The notes: generated from the letters alone by a model not told the origin. Counted from the stretch's first letter, positions 11,641 to 26,900 are shown. The stretch: 64,000 nucleotides of DNA from Sympetrum striolatum (GCA_947579665.1 OX388343.1:94196738-94260737); one strand, 5' to 3'. Numbers and translations are program-made.

Positions 11641-14600
11641 GCGAAATTTTAATTTTATTTCCTCTTTTTTTTACTTAATTTTCCTCTTTTTTTCGAGAAT
11701 TTATCGAAATAAACAACCAAAACGAATAATTTTAGCACGATATCAATTTTTCCCATTTTTTTCTTTATTTTCCTCATTTTATCGTGATATTACCGAGAAA
11801 AGAAACAGAACACATAATTTTACCGAAATTTTAATTTTATTTCCTCTTTTTTTTACTTAATTTTCCTCTTTTTTTCGAGAATTTATCGAAATAAACAACC
11901 AAAACGAATAATTTTAGCACAATATCAATTTTTTCCCTTTTTTCCTTTATTTTCCTCATTTTATCGTGATATTACCGAGAAAAGAAACAGAACACATAAT
12001 TTTAGCAAAATTTCAATTTTTTCCCTCTTTTTTTTCCTAAATTTTCATCATTTTATCAAAATATGACCGAAAAAAGCAACAAAAACGAATAAATTATGCT
12101 AATTTTCAATTGTTTTCCTCTTTTTCTCCTTCATTCTACTCATTCTATCAAGATATAGACGAAAAAAGCAACAAAATCGATTAACTTTAGCAAAAATAGA
12201 ATTTTTTTCCTATTTTTATCCCTTAATTTTCCTCATTTTAAATGAGATATTATCGAAAATCGAATAATTTTAGGGAAATTTCTATTTTTTTTCCTTAATT
12301 TTCTTCATTTTATCGAGATATTATCGAAAAAAAGCAACAAAAAAGAATTATTTCAGAGAAATTACAATTTCGTTCCTCTTTTTTTCGTTAATTATTCTCA
12401 TTTTATCGAGATATTATCGAAAAAAAGCAACAAGAACGAAATATTTTAGAGAAATTACAATTTTTTTCCTCTTTGTTTTCCTTAATTTTACTCATTTTTT
12501 AGAGATTTTATCGAAATAAGCAACAAAAACGAATAATGTTAACAAAATATCAATTTTTTTCCTCTTTTATAGCAATTATTCTCCTCATTTTATTTAGATA
12601 TGATAGAAAAACAGCAACAAAAACGAATTATTTAAGAGAAATTACAATTTTTTCCTCTTTTTTACTTAATTTTTCTGATTTTATGGAAAAAAGCAACAAA
12701 TATTAATAATTTTAGTAAAATTCTGATTTTTTTCCTCTTTCATTGCCTTAATTTTCATCATTTTATTTCGATATGATCGAAAAAAGCAACAAAAACGAAT
12801 AATTTTAGCGAAATTTCAAATTATTTCTTTAATTTTCTTTATTTTATCTAATAATGATCGAAAAAAGCAACAAGAACGAAATATTTTAGCGTAATTTCAT
12901 TTTTTTCCTTTTTTCCCCTTTACTTTCATCATTTTAACGAGGTATTATCGAAAAAGGAAACATAAACAGATAATTTTATCGAAATTTCAATCTTTTTCCT
13001 CCTTTTTTTCTTAATTTTCCTCATTTTATCGAAATATGACCGAAAAAATCAGATAAAACGAATAATCTATGCTAAATATCAACTTTTTTCCTCATTATTT
13101 CCTTAATTTTCCTCATTTTATCGAGATATGACCGAAAAAAGCAACAACAACGAATAATTTTAGAAAAATTTCAATTTTTTAAACATCATATATCCTTAAT
13201 TTTCTTCATTTTATCAAGATATAACCGAAATAAGCAATAAAAACGAATAATTGTAGCATAATATCAATTTTTTCCCTTTTTTTTCCTTAATTTTCCTCAA
13301 TTTATCGAGATATGACCGAAAAATGCAACAAAAACAAATAATTTTAGCGTAATTTCAATTTTTTTCTCTTTTCCTTCCTAAATTTTCTTCATTTTATCGA
13401 GTTATTATCGAAAAAAGCAACAACAACGAATAATTTTAGAAAAATTTCAATTTTTTTAATCTTTTTATCCTTAATTTTCTTCATTTTATCAAGATATAAC
13501 CGAAATAAGCAATAAAAACGAATAATTGTAGCATAATATCAATTTTTTCCCTTTTTTTTCCTTAATTTTCCTCATTTTATCGAGATATGACCGAAAAAAA
13601 CAACTAAAACGAATAATTTTAGTGAAATTTCAATTTTCTTCCTCTTTTTTTTCCTTTACTTTCCTCATTTTATGGAGTTATTATGGAAAAAAGAAAAAAA
13701 ATCGAATAACTTTAGCAAAAATTCAATTTTTTTCCAATTTTTATCACTTAATTATTCCTCATACTAAATGAGATATTATCGAAAATCGAACAATTTAAGC
13801 GAAATTTCTATTTTTTTCATAAATTTTCCTCATTTTATCGAAATATTATCGAATAAAGGCAACAAAAACGAATTATTTTAGAGAAATTACAACAATTTCC
13901 TCCATTTTATCGTTAATTATCCTCATTTTATCGAGATATTATCGAAAGAAAGCAACAAAATCTAATAATTTTATCAAAATTTTAATATTTTAACACTTTT
14001 TTTTCCTAAATATTTTTCATTTTATAGAGAAATCATCGAAAAAACAACAAGAATGATTAATTTTAGCAAAATTACAATTTTTTTCCTCTTTTTTTTATTT
14101 ATCCTCATTTTATCGAGATTTTATCGTAAAAAGAAACAAAATCAAATAACTTTAGCAAAACTACAATTTTTTTCCTTTTTTTTCCTTAATCTTCCTCATT
14201 TTATGGAGTCACAATGGAAATAAAAAACGAATAATTTTATAGAAATTACAATTGTTTTGCTCTTTCATTCCTAAATTTTCTTTATTTTATCGAGATATTA
14301 TCGAAAAAAGCATCATAAACGAATAATTTAAGCGAAATTTCAAATTTTTCCACTTTTTTTCCTTAATTTTCCTCATTTTATCAAGATATGACCGAAAAAA
14401 GCAACAAAAACGAATAATTTCAGCAAAATTTCAATTTTTTCCTTTTTCCCTTAATTTTCCTCAAATTTTTCGGAGTCACAATGGAAAAAAGAAACAAAAA
14501 CAAATTATTTTAGCGAACTTTACAATTGTTTTTCTCGTTCATTCCTAAATTTTCCTTATTTTATCGAGATATTATCGGAAAAAGAAACAAAATCGAATAC

Positions 14601-15041
14601 CTTTTGCAAAAATAAAATTTTTTTCCTATTTTTATCCATAATTTTCCTCATTTTAAATGAGATATTATCGAAAATCGAATAATTTTATCAAAATTTTTTT
14701 TTTTTCCTTAATTTTCCTCATTTTATCGAAATATTATCGAAAAAAAGCATCAAAAACGAATTATTTTAGAGAAATTACAATTTTTTTTCCCCTTTTTTTC
14801 GTTAATAATCCTCATTTTATCGAGATTTTATCATAAAAAGCAACAAAATCAAAAAATATTAGTCAAATTCAAATTTTTTACCTTTTTTTTTCTTTAAATT
14901 TTCACATTTTATAGAGTTATGATCGAAAAAAGCAATAAAAAAAGATTAATTTATGCTAAATTTCAATTTTTCTCCTCGTTTTTCCTTCATTATCCTCATT
15001 TTATCGAGTTATTGCCGAAAAAAGAAAAAAAACGATAATTT
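11107..15041 (+). repeat. 3935-bp tandem higher-order unit, copy 1
   Basis: About 43-44 monomers form one unit that is repeated immediately afterwards. Matching points 3935 bp apart include ATGAGATATTATCGAATTCG at 11254 and 15189 and the block A marker at 12135 and 16070. The unit joins the end of block B, the doubled dimer and a block A, and lacks most of the following block B. A distinctive variant in it is AAACATCATATATCC near 13181. No gene is visible. Confidence 0.88.
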
Positions 15042-18000
15042 TAGCGAAATTACAATTTTTTTTTCTCTTTCTTTCCTTAATTTCCCTTATTTTATCGAGA
15101 TTTTATCGTAAAAAGCAACAAAATCGAATAACTTAACCAAAAATACAATTTTTTTCCTATTTTTATCGCTTAATTTTCCTCATTTTAAATGAGATATTAT
15201 CGAATTCGAATAATTTTAGCGAAATTTCTATTTTTATCCTTAATTTTCCTCATTTTATCGAGATATTATCGAAAAAAAGCATTAAAAACGAATTATTTTA
15301 GAAAAATTACAATTTTTTTTCTCTTTTTTTCGTTAATAATCCTCCTTTTATCGAGATTTTATCATAAAAAGCAACAAAATCAAAAAATATTAGTCAAATT
15401 TATATTTTTTACCTTTTTTTTTCTTTAAATTTTCACATTTTATAGAGTTATGATCGAAAAAAGCAATAAAAAAAGATTAATTTATGCTAAATTTCAATTT
15501 TTCTCCTCGTTTTTCCTTCATTATCCTCATTTTATCAAAATATTGCCGAAAAAAGAAAAAAAACGAATAATTTTAGCGAAATTTTAATTTTATTTCCTCT
15601 TTTTTTTACTTAATTTTCCTCTTTTTTTCGAGAATTTATCGAAATAAACAACCAAAACGAATAATTTTAGCACGATATCAATTTTTCCCATTTTTTTCTT
15701 TATTTTCCTCATTTTATCGTGATATTACCGAGAAAAGAAACAGAACACATAATTTTACCGAAATTTTAATTTTATTTCCTCTTTTTTTTACTTAATTTTC
15801 CTCTTTTTTTCGAGAATTTATCGAAATAAACAACCAAAACGAATAATTTTAGCACAATATCAATTTTTTCCCTTTTTTCCTTTATTTTCCTCATTTTATC
15901 GTGATATTACCGAGAAAAGAAACAGAACACATAATTTTAGCAAAATTTCAATTTTTTCCCTCTTTTTTTTCCTAAATTTTCATCATTTTATCAAAATATG
16001 ACCGAAAAAAGCAACAAAAACGAATAAATTATGCTAATTTTCAATTGTTTTCCTCTTTTTCTCCTTCATTCTACTCATTCTATCAAGATATAGACGAAAA
16101 AAGCAACAAAATCGATTAACTTTAGCAAAAATAGAATTTTTTTCCTATTTTTATCCCTTAATTTTCCTCATTTTAAATGAGATATTATCGAAAATCGAAT
16201 AATTTTAGGGAAATTTCTATTTTTTTTCCTTAATTTTCTTCATTTTATCGAGATATTATCGAAAAAAAGCAACAAAAAAGAATTATTTCAGAGAAATTAC
16301 AATTTCGTTCCTCTTTTTTTCGTTAATTATTCTCATTTTATCGAGATATTATCGAAAAAAAGCAACAAGAACGAAATATTTTAGAGAAATTACAATTTTT
16401 TTCCTCTTTGTTTTCCTTAATTTTACTCATTTTTTAGAGATTTTATCGAAATAAGCAACAAAAACGAATAATGTTAACAAAATATCAATTTTTTTCCTCT
16501 TTTATAGCAATTATTCTCCTCATTTTATTTAGATATGATAGAAAAACAGCAACAAAAACGAATTATTTAAGAGAAATTACAATTTTTTCCTCTTTTTTAC
16601 TTAATTTTTCTGATTTTATGGAAAAAAGCAACAAATATTAATAATTTTAGTAAAATTCTGATTTTTTTCCTCTTTCATTGCCTTAATTTTCATCATTTTA
16701 TTTCGATATGATCGAAAAAAGCAACAAAAACGAATAATTTTAGCGAAATTTCAAATTATTTCTTTAATTTTCTTTATTTTATCTAATAATGATCGAAAAA
16801 AGCAACAAGAACGAAATATTTTAGCGTAATTTCATTTTTTTCCTTTTTTCCCCTTTACTTTCATCATTTTAACGAGGTATTATCGAAAAAGGAAACATAA
16901 ACAGATAATTTTATCGAAATTTCAATCTTTTTCCTCCTTTTTTTCTTAATTTTCCTCATTTTATCGAAATATGACCGAAAAAATCAGATAAAACGAATAA
17001 TCTATGCTAAATATCAACTTTTTTCCTCATTATTTCCTTAATTTTCCTCATTTTATCGAGATATGACCGAAAAAAGCAACAACAACGAATAATTTTAGAA
17101 AAATTTCAATTTTTTAAACATCATATATCCTTAATTTTCTTCATTTTATCAAGATATAACCGAAATAAGCAATAAAAACGAATAATTGTAGCATAATATC
17201 AATTTTTTCCCTTTTTTTTCCTTAATTTTCCTCAATTTATCGAGATATGACCGAAAAATGCAACAAAAACAAATAATTTTAGCGTAATTTCAATTTTTTT
17301 CTCTTTTCCTTCCTAAATTTTCTTCATTTTATCGAGTTATTATCGAAAAAAGCAACAACAACGAATAATTTTAGAAAAATTTCAATTTTTTTAATCTTTT
17401 TATCCTTAATTTTCTTCATTTTATCAAGATATAACCGAAATAAGCAATAAAAACGAATAATTGTAGCATAATATCAATTTTTTCCCTTTTTTTTCCTTAA
17501 TTTTCCTCATTTTATCGAGATATGACCGAAAAAAACAACTAAAACGAATAATTTTAGTGAAATTTCAATTTTCTTCCTCTTTTTTTTCCTTTACTTTCCT
17601 CATTTTATGGAGTTATTATGGAAAAAAGAAAAAAAATCGAATAACTTTAGCAAAAATTCAATTTTTTTCCAATTTTTATCACTTAATTATTCCTCATACT
17701 AAATGAGATATTATCGAAAATCGAACAATTTAAGCGAAATTTCTATTTTTTTCATAAATTTTCCTCATTTTATCGAAATATTATCGAATAAAGGCAACAA
17801 AAACGAATTATTTTAGAGAAATTACAACAATTTCCTCCATTTTATCGTTAATTATCCTCATTTTATCGAGATATTATCGAAAGAAAGCAACAAAATCTAA
17901 TAATTTTATCAAAATTTTAATATTTTAACACTTTTTTTTCCTAAATATTTTTCATTTTATAGAGAAATCATCGAAAAAACAACAAGAATGATTAATTTTA

Positions 18001-18976
18001 GCAAAATTACAATTTTTTTCCTCTTTTTTTTATTTATCCTCATTTTATCGAGATTTTATCGTAAAAAGAAACAAAATCAAATAACTTTAGCAAAACTACA
18101 ATTTTTTTCCTTTTTTTTCCTTAATCTTCCTCATTTTATGGAGTCACAATGGAAATAAAAAACGAATAATTTTATAGAAATTACAATTGTTTTGCTCTTT
18201 CATTCCTAAATTTTCTTTATTTTATCGAGATATTATCGAAAAAAGCATCATAAACGAATAATTTAAGCGAAATTTCAAATTTTTCCACTTTTTTTCCTTA
18301 ATTTTCCTCATTTTATCAAGATATGACCGAAAAAAGCAACAAAAACGAATAATTTCAGCAAAATTTCAATTTTTTCCTTTTTCCCTTAATTTTCCTCAAA
18401 TTTTTCGGAGTCACAATGGAAAAAAGAAACAAAAACAAATTATTTTAGCGAACTTTACAATTGTTTTACTCGTTCATTCCTAAATTTTCCTTATTTTATC
18501 GAGATATTATCGGAAAAAGAAACAAAATCGAATACCTTTTGCAAAAATAAAATTTTTTTCCTATTTTTATCCATAATTTTCCTCATTTTAAATGAGATAT
18601 TATCGAAAATCGAATAATTTTATCAAAATTTTTTTTTTTTCCTTAATTTTCCTCATTTTATCGAAATATTATCGAAAAAAAGCATCAAAAACGAATTATT
18701 TTAGAGAAATTACAATTTTTTTTCCCCTTTTTTTCGTTAATAATCCTCATTTTATCGAGATTTTATCATAAAAAGCAACAAAATCAAAAAATATTAGTCA
18801 AATTCAAATTTTTTACCTTTTTTTTTCTTTAAATTTCACATTTTATAGAGTTATGATCGAAAAAAGCAATAAAAAAAGATTAATTTATGCTAAATTTCAA
18901 TTTTTCTCCTCGTTTTTCCTTCATTATCCTCATTTTATCGAGTTATTGCCGAAAAAAGAAAAAAAACGATAATTTT
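15042..18976 (+). repeat. 3935-bp tandem higher-order unit, copy 2
   Basis: This is a near-identical second copy of 11107-15041. The junction is visible near 15040, where AACGATAATTTTAGCGAAAT runs straight into TACAATTTTTTTTTCTC, a sequence that elsewhere follows a different monomer. Small differences include TTTTTCTCG (14528 region) versus TTTTACTCG (18469 region) and a one-base loss near 18836. Identity ends near 18984. Confidence 0.88.
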
Positions 18977-21900
18977 AGCGAAATTTTAATTTTATTTCCT
19001 CTTTTTTTACTTAATTTTCCTCTTTTTTTCGAGAATTTATCGAAATAAACAACCAAAACGAATAATTTTAGCACAATATCAATTTTTCCCTTTTTTTTCT
19101 TTATTTTCCTCATTTTATTGTGATATTACCGAGAAAAGAAACAGAACACATAATTTTAGCGAAATTTCAATTTTTTCCCTCTTTTTTTTCCTAAATTTTC
19201 CTCATTTTATCAAAATATGACCGAAGAAAGCAACAAAAACGAATAAATTATGCTAACTTTCAATTGTTTTCCTCTTTTTCTCCTTCATTCTACTCATTCT
19301 ATCGAGATATAGACGAAAGAGCAACAAAATCGATTAACTTTAGCAAAAATAGATTTTTTTTCCTATTTTTATCCCTTAATTTTCCTCATTTTAAATGAGA
19401 TATTATCGAAAATCGAATAATTTTAGGGAAATTTCTATTTTTTTTCCTTAATTTTCCTCATTTTATCGAGATATTATCGAAAAAAAGCAACAAAAAAGAT
19501 TTATTTTAAAGAAATTACAATTTTGTTCCTCTTTTTTTCGTTAATTATTCTCATTTTATCGAGATATTATCGAAAAAAGCAACAAAAACGAATTATTTTA
19601 GAGAAATTACAATTTTTTTCCTCTTTGTTTTCCTTAATTTTACTCATTTTTTAGATATTTTATCGAAATAAGCAACAAAAACGAATAATGTTAGCAAAAT
19701 ATCAATTTTTTTCCTCTTTTATAGCAAATATTCTCCTCATTTTATTTAGATATGATAGAAAAACAGCAACAAAAATATTTTAGAGAAATTACAATTTTTT
19801 TCCTCTTTTTTGCTTAATTTTTCTGATTTTATGGAAATAAGCAACAAATATAAATAATTTTAGTAAAATTCTAATTTTTTTCCTCTTTCATTGCCTTAAT
19901 TTTCCTCATTTTATTTCGATATGATCGAAAAAAGAAACAAAAACGAATAATTTTAGCGAAATTTCAAATTATTTCTTTAATTTTCTTTATTTTATCTAAT
20001 AATGATCGAAAAAAGCAACAAGAACGAAATATTTTAGCGTAATTTCATTTTTTTCCTTTTTTCCCCTTTACTTTCCTCATTTTAACGAGGTATTATCGAA
20101 AAAGGAAACATAAACAGATAATTTTATCGAAATTTCAATCTTTTTCCTCCTTTTTTTCTTAATTTTCCTCATTTTATCGAAATATGACCGAACAAATCAG
20201 ATAAAACGAATAATCTATGCTAAATATCAACTTTTTTCCTCATTATTTCCTACATTTTCCTCATTTTATCGAGATATGACCGAAAAAAGCAACAAAAACA
20301 AATAATTTTAGCGAAATTTCAATTTTTTTCCTCTTTTCCTTCCTAAATTTTCTTCATTTTATCGAGTTATTATCGAAAAAAGCAACAACAACGAATAATT
20401 TTAGAAAAATTTCAATTTTTTTAATCTTTTTATCCTTAATTTTCTTCATTTAATCAAGATATAACCGAAATAAGCAATAAAAACTAATAATTGTAGCATA
20501 ATATCAATTTTTTCCCTTTTTTTTCCTTAATTTTCCTCATTTTATCAAAATATGACCGAAAAAAGCATCATAAAAGAATAATTTAAGCGAAATTTCAAAT
20601 TTTTCCACTTTTTTTCCTTAATATTCCTCATTTTATCAAGATATGACCGAAAAAAGCAACAAAAACGAATAATTTCAGCAAAATTTCAATTTTTTCCTTT
20701 TTCCCTTAATTTTCCTCAAATTTTTCGGAGTCACAATGGAAAAAAGAAACAAAAACAAATTATTTTAGCGAACTTTACAATTGTTTTCCTCGTTCATTCC
20801 TAAATTTTCCTTATTTTATCGAGATATTATCGGAAAAAGAAACAAAATCGAATACCTTTTGCAAAAATAAAATTTTTTTCCTATTTTTATCCATAATTTT
20901 CCTCATTTTAAATGAGATATTATCGAAAATCGAATAATTTTATCAAAATTTTTTTTTTTTCCTTAATTTTCCTCATTTTATCGAAATATTATCGAAAAAA
21001 AGCAACAAAAACGAATTATTTTAGAGAAATTACAATTTTTTTTCTCTATTTTTCGTTAAAAATCCTCATTTTATCGAGATTTTATCATAAAAAGCAACAA
21101 AATAAAAAAATATTAGTCAAATTTAAATTTTTTACCTCTTTTTTTCCTTAAATTTTCACATTTTATAGAGTTATGATCGAACAAAGCTTAAAAAAAAGAT
21201 TAATTTATGCTAAATTTCAATTTTTCTCCTCGTTTTCCTTCATTATCCTCATTTTATCGAGATATTGCCGAAAAAAGAAAAAATACGAATAATTTTAGCG
21301 AAATTTTAATTTAATTTCCTCTTTTTTTTACTTAATTTTCCTCTTTTTTTCGAGAATTTATCGAAATAAACAACCAAAACGAATAATTTTAGCAAAATTT
21401 CAATTCTTTCCCTCTTTTTTTCCTAAATTATCCTCATTTTATCAAAATATGACCGAAAAAAGAAACAAAAACGAATAAATTATGCTAAATTTCAATTTTT
21501 TCCCTTTTTTTCCTTAATTTTCCTCATTTTATCGAGATATTATCGAGAAAAGAAACAAAACAGATAATTTTAGCGAAATTTCAATTTTTTTCCTCTTTTA
21601 TTGCCTTAATTTTCCTCATTTTATTTAGATAAGATCGAAAAAAGCAACAAAAACAAATAATTTTAGCGAAATTTTATATTTTATCTTTAATTTTCCTTGT
21701 TTTACCTAATAATGATCGAAAAAAGCAACAAAAACTATTAACTTAAGCGAAATTTCAATTTTGTACCCTTTTTTTCCTTAATTTAACTCATTTAATCAAG
21801 ATATGACCGAAAAAGGCAACAAAAACGAAGGATTTTAGCGTAATTTCATTTGTTTCCTTTTTTCCCCTTATTTTCATCATATTATCGAGATATTATCGAA

Positions 21901-22275
21901 AAGAGAAACAAAACAGATAATTTTAGCGAAATTTCAATTTTTTTCCTCCTTTTTTCCTTAATTTTCCAGATTTAACCGAAATATGACCAAAAATGCATCA
22001 AAAACGAATAATTCATGCTAAATTTGATCTTTTTTCATCTTTTTTTTCTTAATTTTCCTCATTTTATCGAGCTATGATTGAAAAAATCAACAAAAAAGAT
22101 TAATTTTAGCGAAATTTCAATTTTTTCCCCTTTTTTTCCTTAATTTTTCTCATTTTATAGAGCTATGATTGAAAAAATCAACAAAAAAAATTAATTTTAG
22201 CGAAATTTTAATTTGTTTCCTCTTTTTTCCTTAATTTTCTTCATTTTATCGAGATTTTATCGAAATAAGCAACAA
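18650..22275 (+). repeat. Higher-order segment repeated 5305 bp downstream, copy 1
   Basis: About 40 monomers recur at about 23955-27580. Matching points include the ATGAGATATTATCGAAAATC variant at 20912 and 26217, 5305 bp apart, and the block A marker at 19289 and 24593. Relative to the unit starting near 27758, both copies lack about 710 bp (roughly eight monomers) at the junction near 20565 and 25868, where GACCGAAAAAAGCATCATAA appears. No gene is seen. Confidence 0.82.
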
Positions 22276-23954
22276 AAACGAATATTTTTAGCGAAATTTC
22301 AATTTTTTCCCTTTTTTCCTTAATTTTCCTCATTTTATCAATATATGACCGAAAAAAGCAACTAAAACAAATAATTTATGCTTAATGTCCATTTCTTTCC
22401 TCTTTCTTCCCTTCATTTTCCTCATTTTATCAATATATTACCGAAAAAAGAAAAAAAAAACGAATAATTTTTGCGAAATTTCAATTTTTTTCCTCTTTTT
22501 TTCTTTAATTTTCCTCAATTTATCGAGATATTATGGAATAAAGACACAAAAAACGAATAATTTTAGCGAAATTTCAATTTTTTTCCTCTTTTATAGACTT
22601 TATTCTCCTCATTTTATTTAGATATGATCGAAAAAAAGCAACAAAAACGAATTATATATGAGAGAAATAACAATTTTTTTCCTCTTCTTTTCCCTTAATT
22701 TTTCTAATTTTACAGAGATATGATCGTAAAAAGCAACAAAAACGAGTAATTTTAGCGAAATTACAATTTTTTTTTCTCTTTCTTTCCTTCATTTCCCTTA
22801 TTTTATCGAGATTTTATCGTAAAAAGCAACAAAATCGAATAACTTAACCAAAAATACAATTTTTTTCCTATTTTTATCGCTTGATTTTCCTCATTTTAAG
22901 TGAGATATTATCGAAAATCGAATAATTTTAGCGAAATTTCTATTTTTATCCTTAATTTTCCTCATTTTATCGAGATATTATCGAAAAAAAGCATCAAAAA
23001 CGAATTATTTAAGAGAAATTACAATTTTTTTTCACTTTTTTTCGTTAATAATCCTCATTTTATCGAGATTTTATCATAAAAAGCAACAAAATCAAAAAAT
23101 ATTAGTCAAATTTAAATTTTTTACCTTTTTTTTTCTTTAAATTTTCACATTTTATAGAGTTATGATCGAAAAAAGCAATAAAAAAAGATTAATTTATGCT
23201 AAATTTCAATTTTTCTCCTCGTTTTTCCTTCATTATCCTCATTTTATCGAGATATTGCAAAAAAAAGAAAAAAAACGAATAATTTTAGCGAAATTTTAAT
23301 TTTATTTCCTCTTTTTTTTACTTAATTTTCCTCTTTTTTTCGAGAATTTATCGAAATAAACAACCAAAAGGAATAATTTTATCACGATATCAATTTTTCC
23401 CTTTTTTTTTCTTTATTTTCCTCATTTTATCGTGATATTACCGAGAAAAGAAACAGAACACATAATTTTAGCGAAATTTTAATTTTATTTCCTCTTTTTC
23501 TTACTTAATTTTCCTCTTTTTTTCGAGAATTTATCGAAATAAACAACCAAAACGAATAATTTTAGCACAATATTAATTTTTTCCCTTTTTTTCCTTTATT
23601 TTCCTCATTTTATCGTGATATTACCGAGAAAAGAAACAGAACACATAATTTTAGCGAAATTTCAATTTTTTCCCTCTTTGTTTTCCTAAATTTTCCTCAT
23701 TTTATCAAAATATGACCGAAGAAAGCAACAAAAACGAATAAATTATACTAACTTTCAATTGTTTTCCTCTTTTTCTCCTACATTCTACTCATTCTATCGA
23801 GATATAGACGAAAAAAGCAACAAAATCGATTAACTTTAGCAAAAATAGAATTTTTTTCCTATTTTTATCCCTTAATTTTCCTCATTTTAAATGAGATATT
23901 ATCGAAAATCGAATAATTTTAGCGAAATTTCTATTTTTATCCTTAATTTTCCTC
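22276..23954 (+). repeat. Satellite stretch with block B end, doubled dimer and a short block A
   Basis: The stretch holds the rest of a full block B (the TTAATGTCCATTTC monomer at about 22382), the doubled dimer near 23.29-23.65 kb and only the first few monomers of a block A. The marker at 23784 is followed by another marker at 24593, just 809 bp later, so most of one block A has been lost. The same arrangement recurs at about 44.0-45.6 kb. No gene is seen. Confidence 0.75.
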
Positions 23955-26900
23955 ATTTTATCGAGATATTATCGAAAAAAAGCATCAAAAACGAATTATT
24001 TTAGAGAAATTACAATTTTTTTTCCCCTTTTTTTCGTTAATAATCCTCATTTTATCGAGATTTTATCATAAAAAGCAACAAAATCAAAAAATATTAATCA
24101 AATTCAAATTTTTTACCTTTTTTTTTTCTTTAAATTTTCACATTTTATAGAGTTATGATCGAAAAAAGCAATAAAAAAAGATTAATTTATGCTAAATTTC
24201 AATTTTTCTCCTCGTTTTTCCTTCATTATCCTCATTTTATCGAGATATTGCCGAAAAAAGAAAAAAAAACGATAATTTTAGCGAAATTTTAATTTTATTT
24301 CCTCTTTTTTTACTTAATTTTCCTCTTTTTTTCGAGAATTTATCGAAATAAACAACCAAAACGAATAATTTTAGCACAATATCAATTTTTCCCTTTTTTT
24401 TTCTTTATTTTCCTCATTTTATTGTGATATTACCGAGAAAAGAAACAGAACACATAATTTTAGCGAAATTTCAATTTTTTCCCTCTTTTTTTTCCTAAAT
24501 TTTCCTCATTTTATCAAAATATGACCGAAGAAAGCAACAAAAACGAATAAATTATGCTAACTTTCAATTGTTTTCCTCTTTTTCTCCTTCATTCTACTCA
24601 TTCTATCGAGATATAGACGAAAAAAGCAACAAAATCGATTAACTTTAGCAAAAATAGAATTTTTTTCCTATTTTTATCCCTTAATTTTCCTCATTTTAAA
24701 TGAGATATTATCGAAAATCGAATAATTTTAGGGAAATTTCTATTTTTTTTCCTTAATTTTCCTCATTTTATCGAGATATTATCGAAAAAAAGCAACAAAA
24801 AAGATTTATTTTAAAGAAATTACAATTTTGTTCCTCTTTTTTTCGTTAATTATTCTCATTTTATCGAGATATTATCGAAAAAAGCAACAAAAACGAATTA
24901 TTTTAGAGAAATTACAATTTTTTTCCTCTTTGTTTTCCTTAATTTTACTCATTTTTTAGATATTTTATCGAAATAAGCAACAAAAACGAATAATGTTAGC
25001 AAAATATCAATTTTTTTCCTCTTTTATAGCAAATATTCTCCTCATTTTATTTAGATATGATAGAAAAACAGCAACAAAAATATTTTAGAGAAATTACAAT
25101 TTTTTTCCTCTTTTTTGCTTAATTTTTCTGATTTTATGGAAATAAGCAACAAATATAAATAATTTTAGTAAAATTCTAATTTTTTTCCTCTTTCATTGCC
25201 TTAATTTTCCTCATTTTATTTCGATATGATCGAAAAAAGAAACAAAAACGAATAATTTTAGCGAAATTTCAAATTATTTCTTTAATTTTCTTTATTTTAT
25301 CTAATAATGATCGAAAAAAGCAACAAGAACGAAATATTTTAGCGTAATTTCATTTTTTTCCTTTTTTCCCCTTTACTTTCCTCATTTTAACGAGGTATTA
25401 TCGAAAAAGGAAACATAAACAGATAATTTTATCGAAATTTCAATCTTTTTCCTCCTTTTTTTCTTAATTTTCCTCATTTTATCGAAATATGACCGAACAA
25501 ATCAGATAAAACGAATAATCTATGCTAAATATCAACTTTTTTCCTCATTATTTCCTATATTTTCCTCATTTTATCGAGATATGACCGAAAAAAGCAACAA
25601 AAACAAATAATTTTAGCGAAATTTCAATTTTTTTCCTCTTTTCCTTCCTAAATTTTCTTCATTTTATCGAGTTATTATCGAAAAAAGCAACAACAACGAA
25701 TAATTTTAGAAAAATTTCAATTTTTTTAATCTTTTTATCCTTAATTTTCTTCATTTAATCAAGATATAACCGAAATAAGCAATAAAAACTAATAATTGTA
25801 GCATAATATCAATTTTTTCCCTTTTTTTTCCTTAATTTTCCTCATTTTATCAAAATATGACCGAAAAAAGCATCATAAAAGAATAATTTAAGCGAAATTT
25901 CAAATTTTTCCACTTTTTTTCCTTAATATTCCTCATTTTATCAAGATATGACCGAAAAAAGCAACAAAAACGAATAATTTCAGCAAAATTTCAATTTTTT
26001 CCTTTTTCCCTTAATTTTCCTCAAATTTTTCGGAGTCACAATGGAAAAAAGAAACAAAAACAAATTATTTTAGCGAACTTTACAATTGTTTTCCTCGTTC
26101 ATTCCTAAATTTTCCTTATTTTATCGAGATATTATCGGAAAAAGAAACAAAATCGAATACCTTTTGCAAAAATAAAATTTTTTTCCTATTTTTATCCATA
26201 ATTTTCCTCATTTTAAATGAGATATTATCGAAAATCGAATAATTTTATCAAAATTTTTTTTTTTTCCTTAATTTTCCTCATTTTATCGAAATATTATCGA
26301 AAAAAAGCAACAAAAACGAATTATTTTAGAGAAATTACAATTTTTTTTCTCTATTTTTCGTTAAAAATCCTCATTTTATCGAGATTTTATCATAAAAAGC
26401 AACAAAATAAAAAAATATTAGTCAAATTTAAATTTTTTACCTCTTTTTTTTATTAAAATTTTCACATTTTATAGAGTTATGATCGAACAAAGCTTAAAAA
26501 AAAGATTAATTTATGCTAAATTTCAATTTTTCTCCTCGTTTTTCCTTCATTATCCTCATTTTATCGAGATATTGCCGAAAAAAGAAAAAATACGAATAAT
26601 TTTAGCGAAATTTTAATTTAATTTCCTCTTTTTTTTACTTAATTTTCCTCTTTTTTTCGAGAATTTATCGAAATAAACAACCAAAACGAATAATTTTAGC
26701 AAAATTTCAATTCTTTCCCTCTTTTTTTCCTAAATTATCCTCATTTTATCAAAATATGACCGAAAAAAGAAACAAAAACGAATAAATTATGCTAAATTTC
26801 AATTTTTTCCCTTTTTTTCCTTAATTTTCCTCATTTTATCGAGATATTATCGAGAAAAGAAACAAAACAGATAATTTTAGCGAAATTTCAATTTTTTTCC

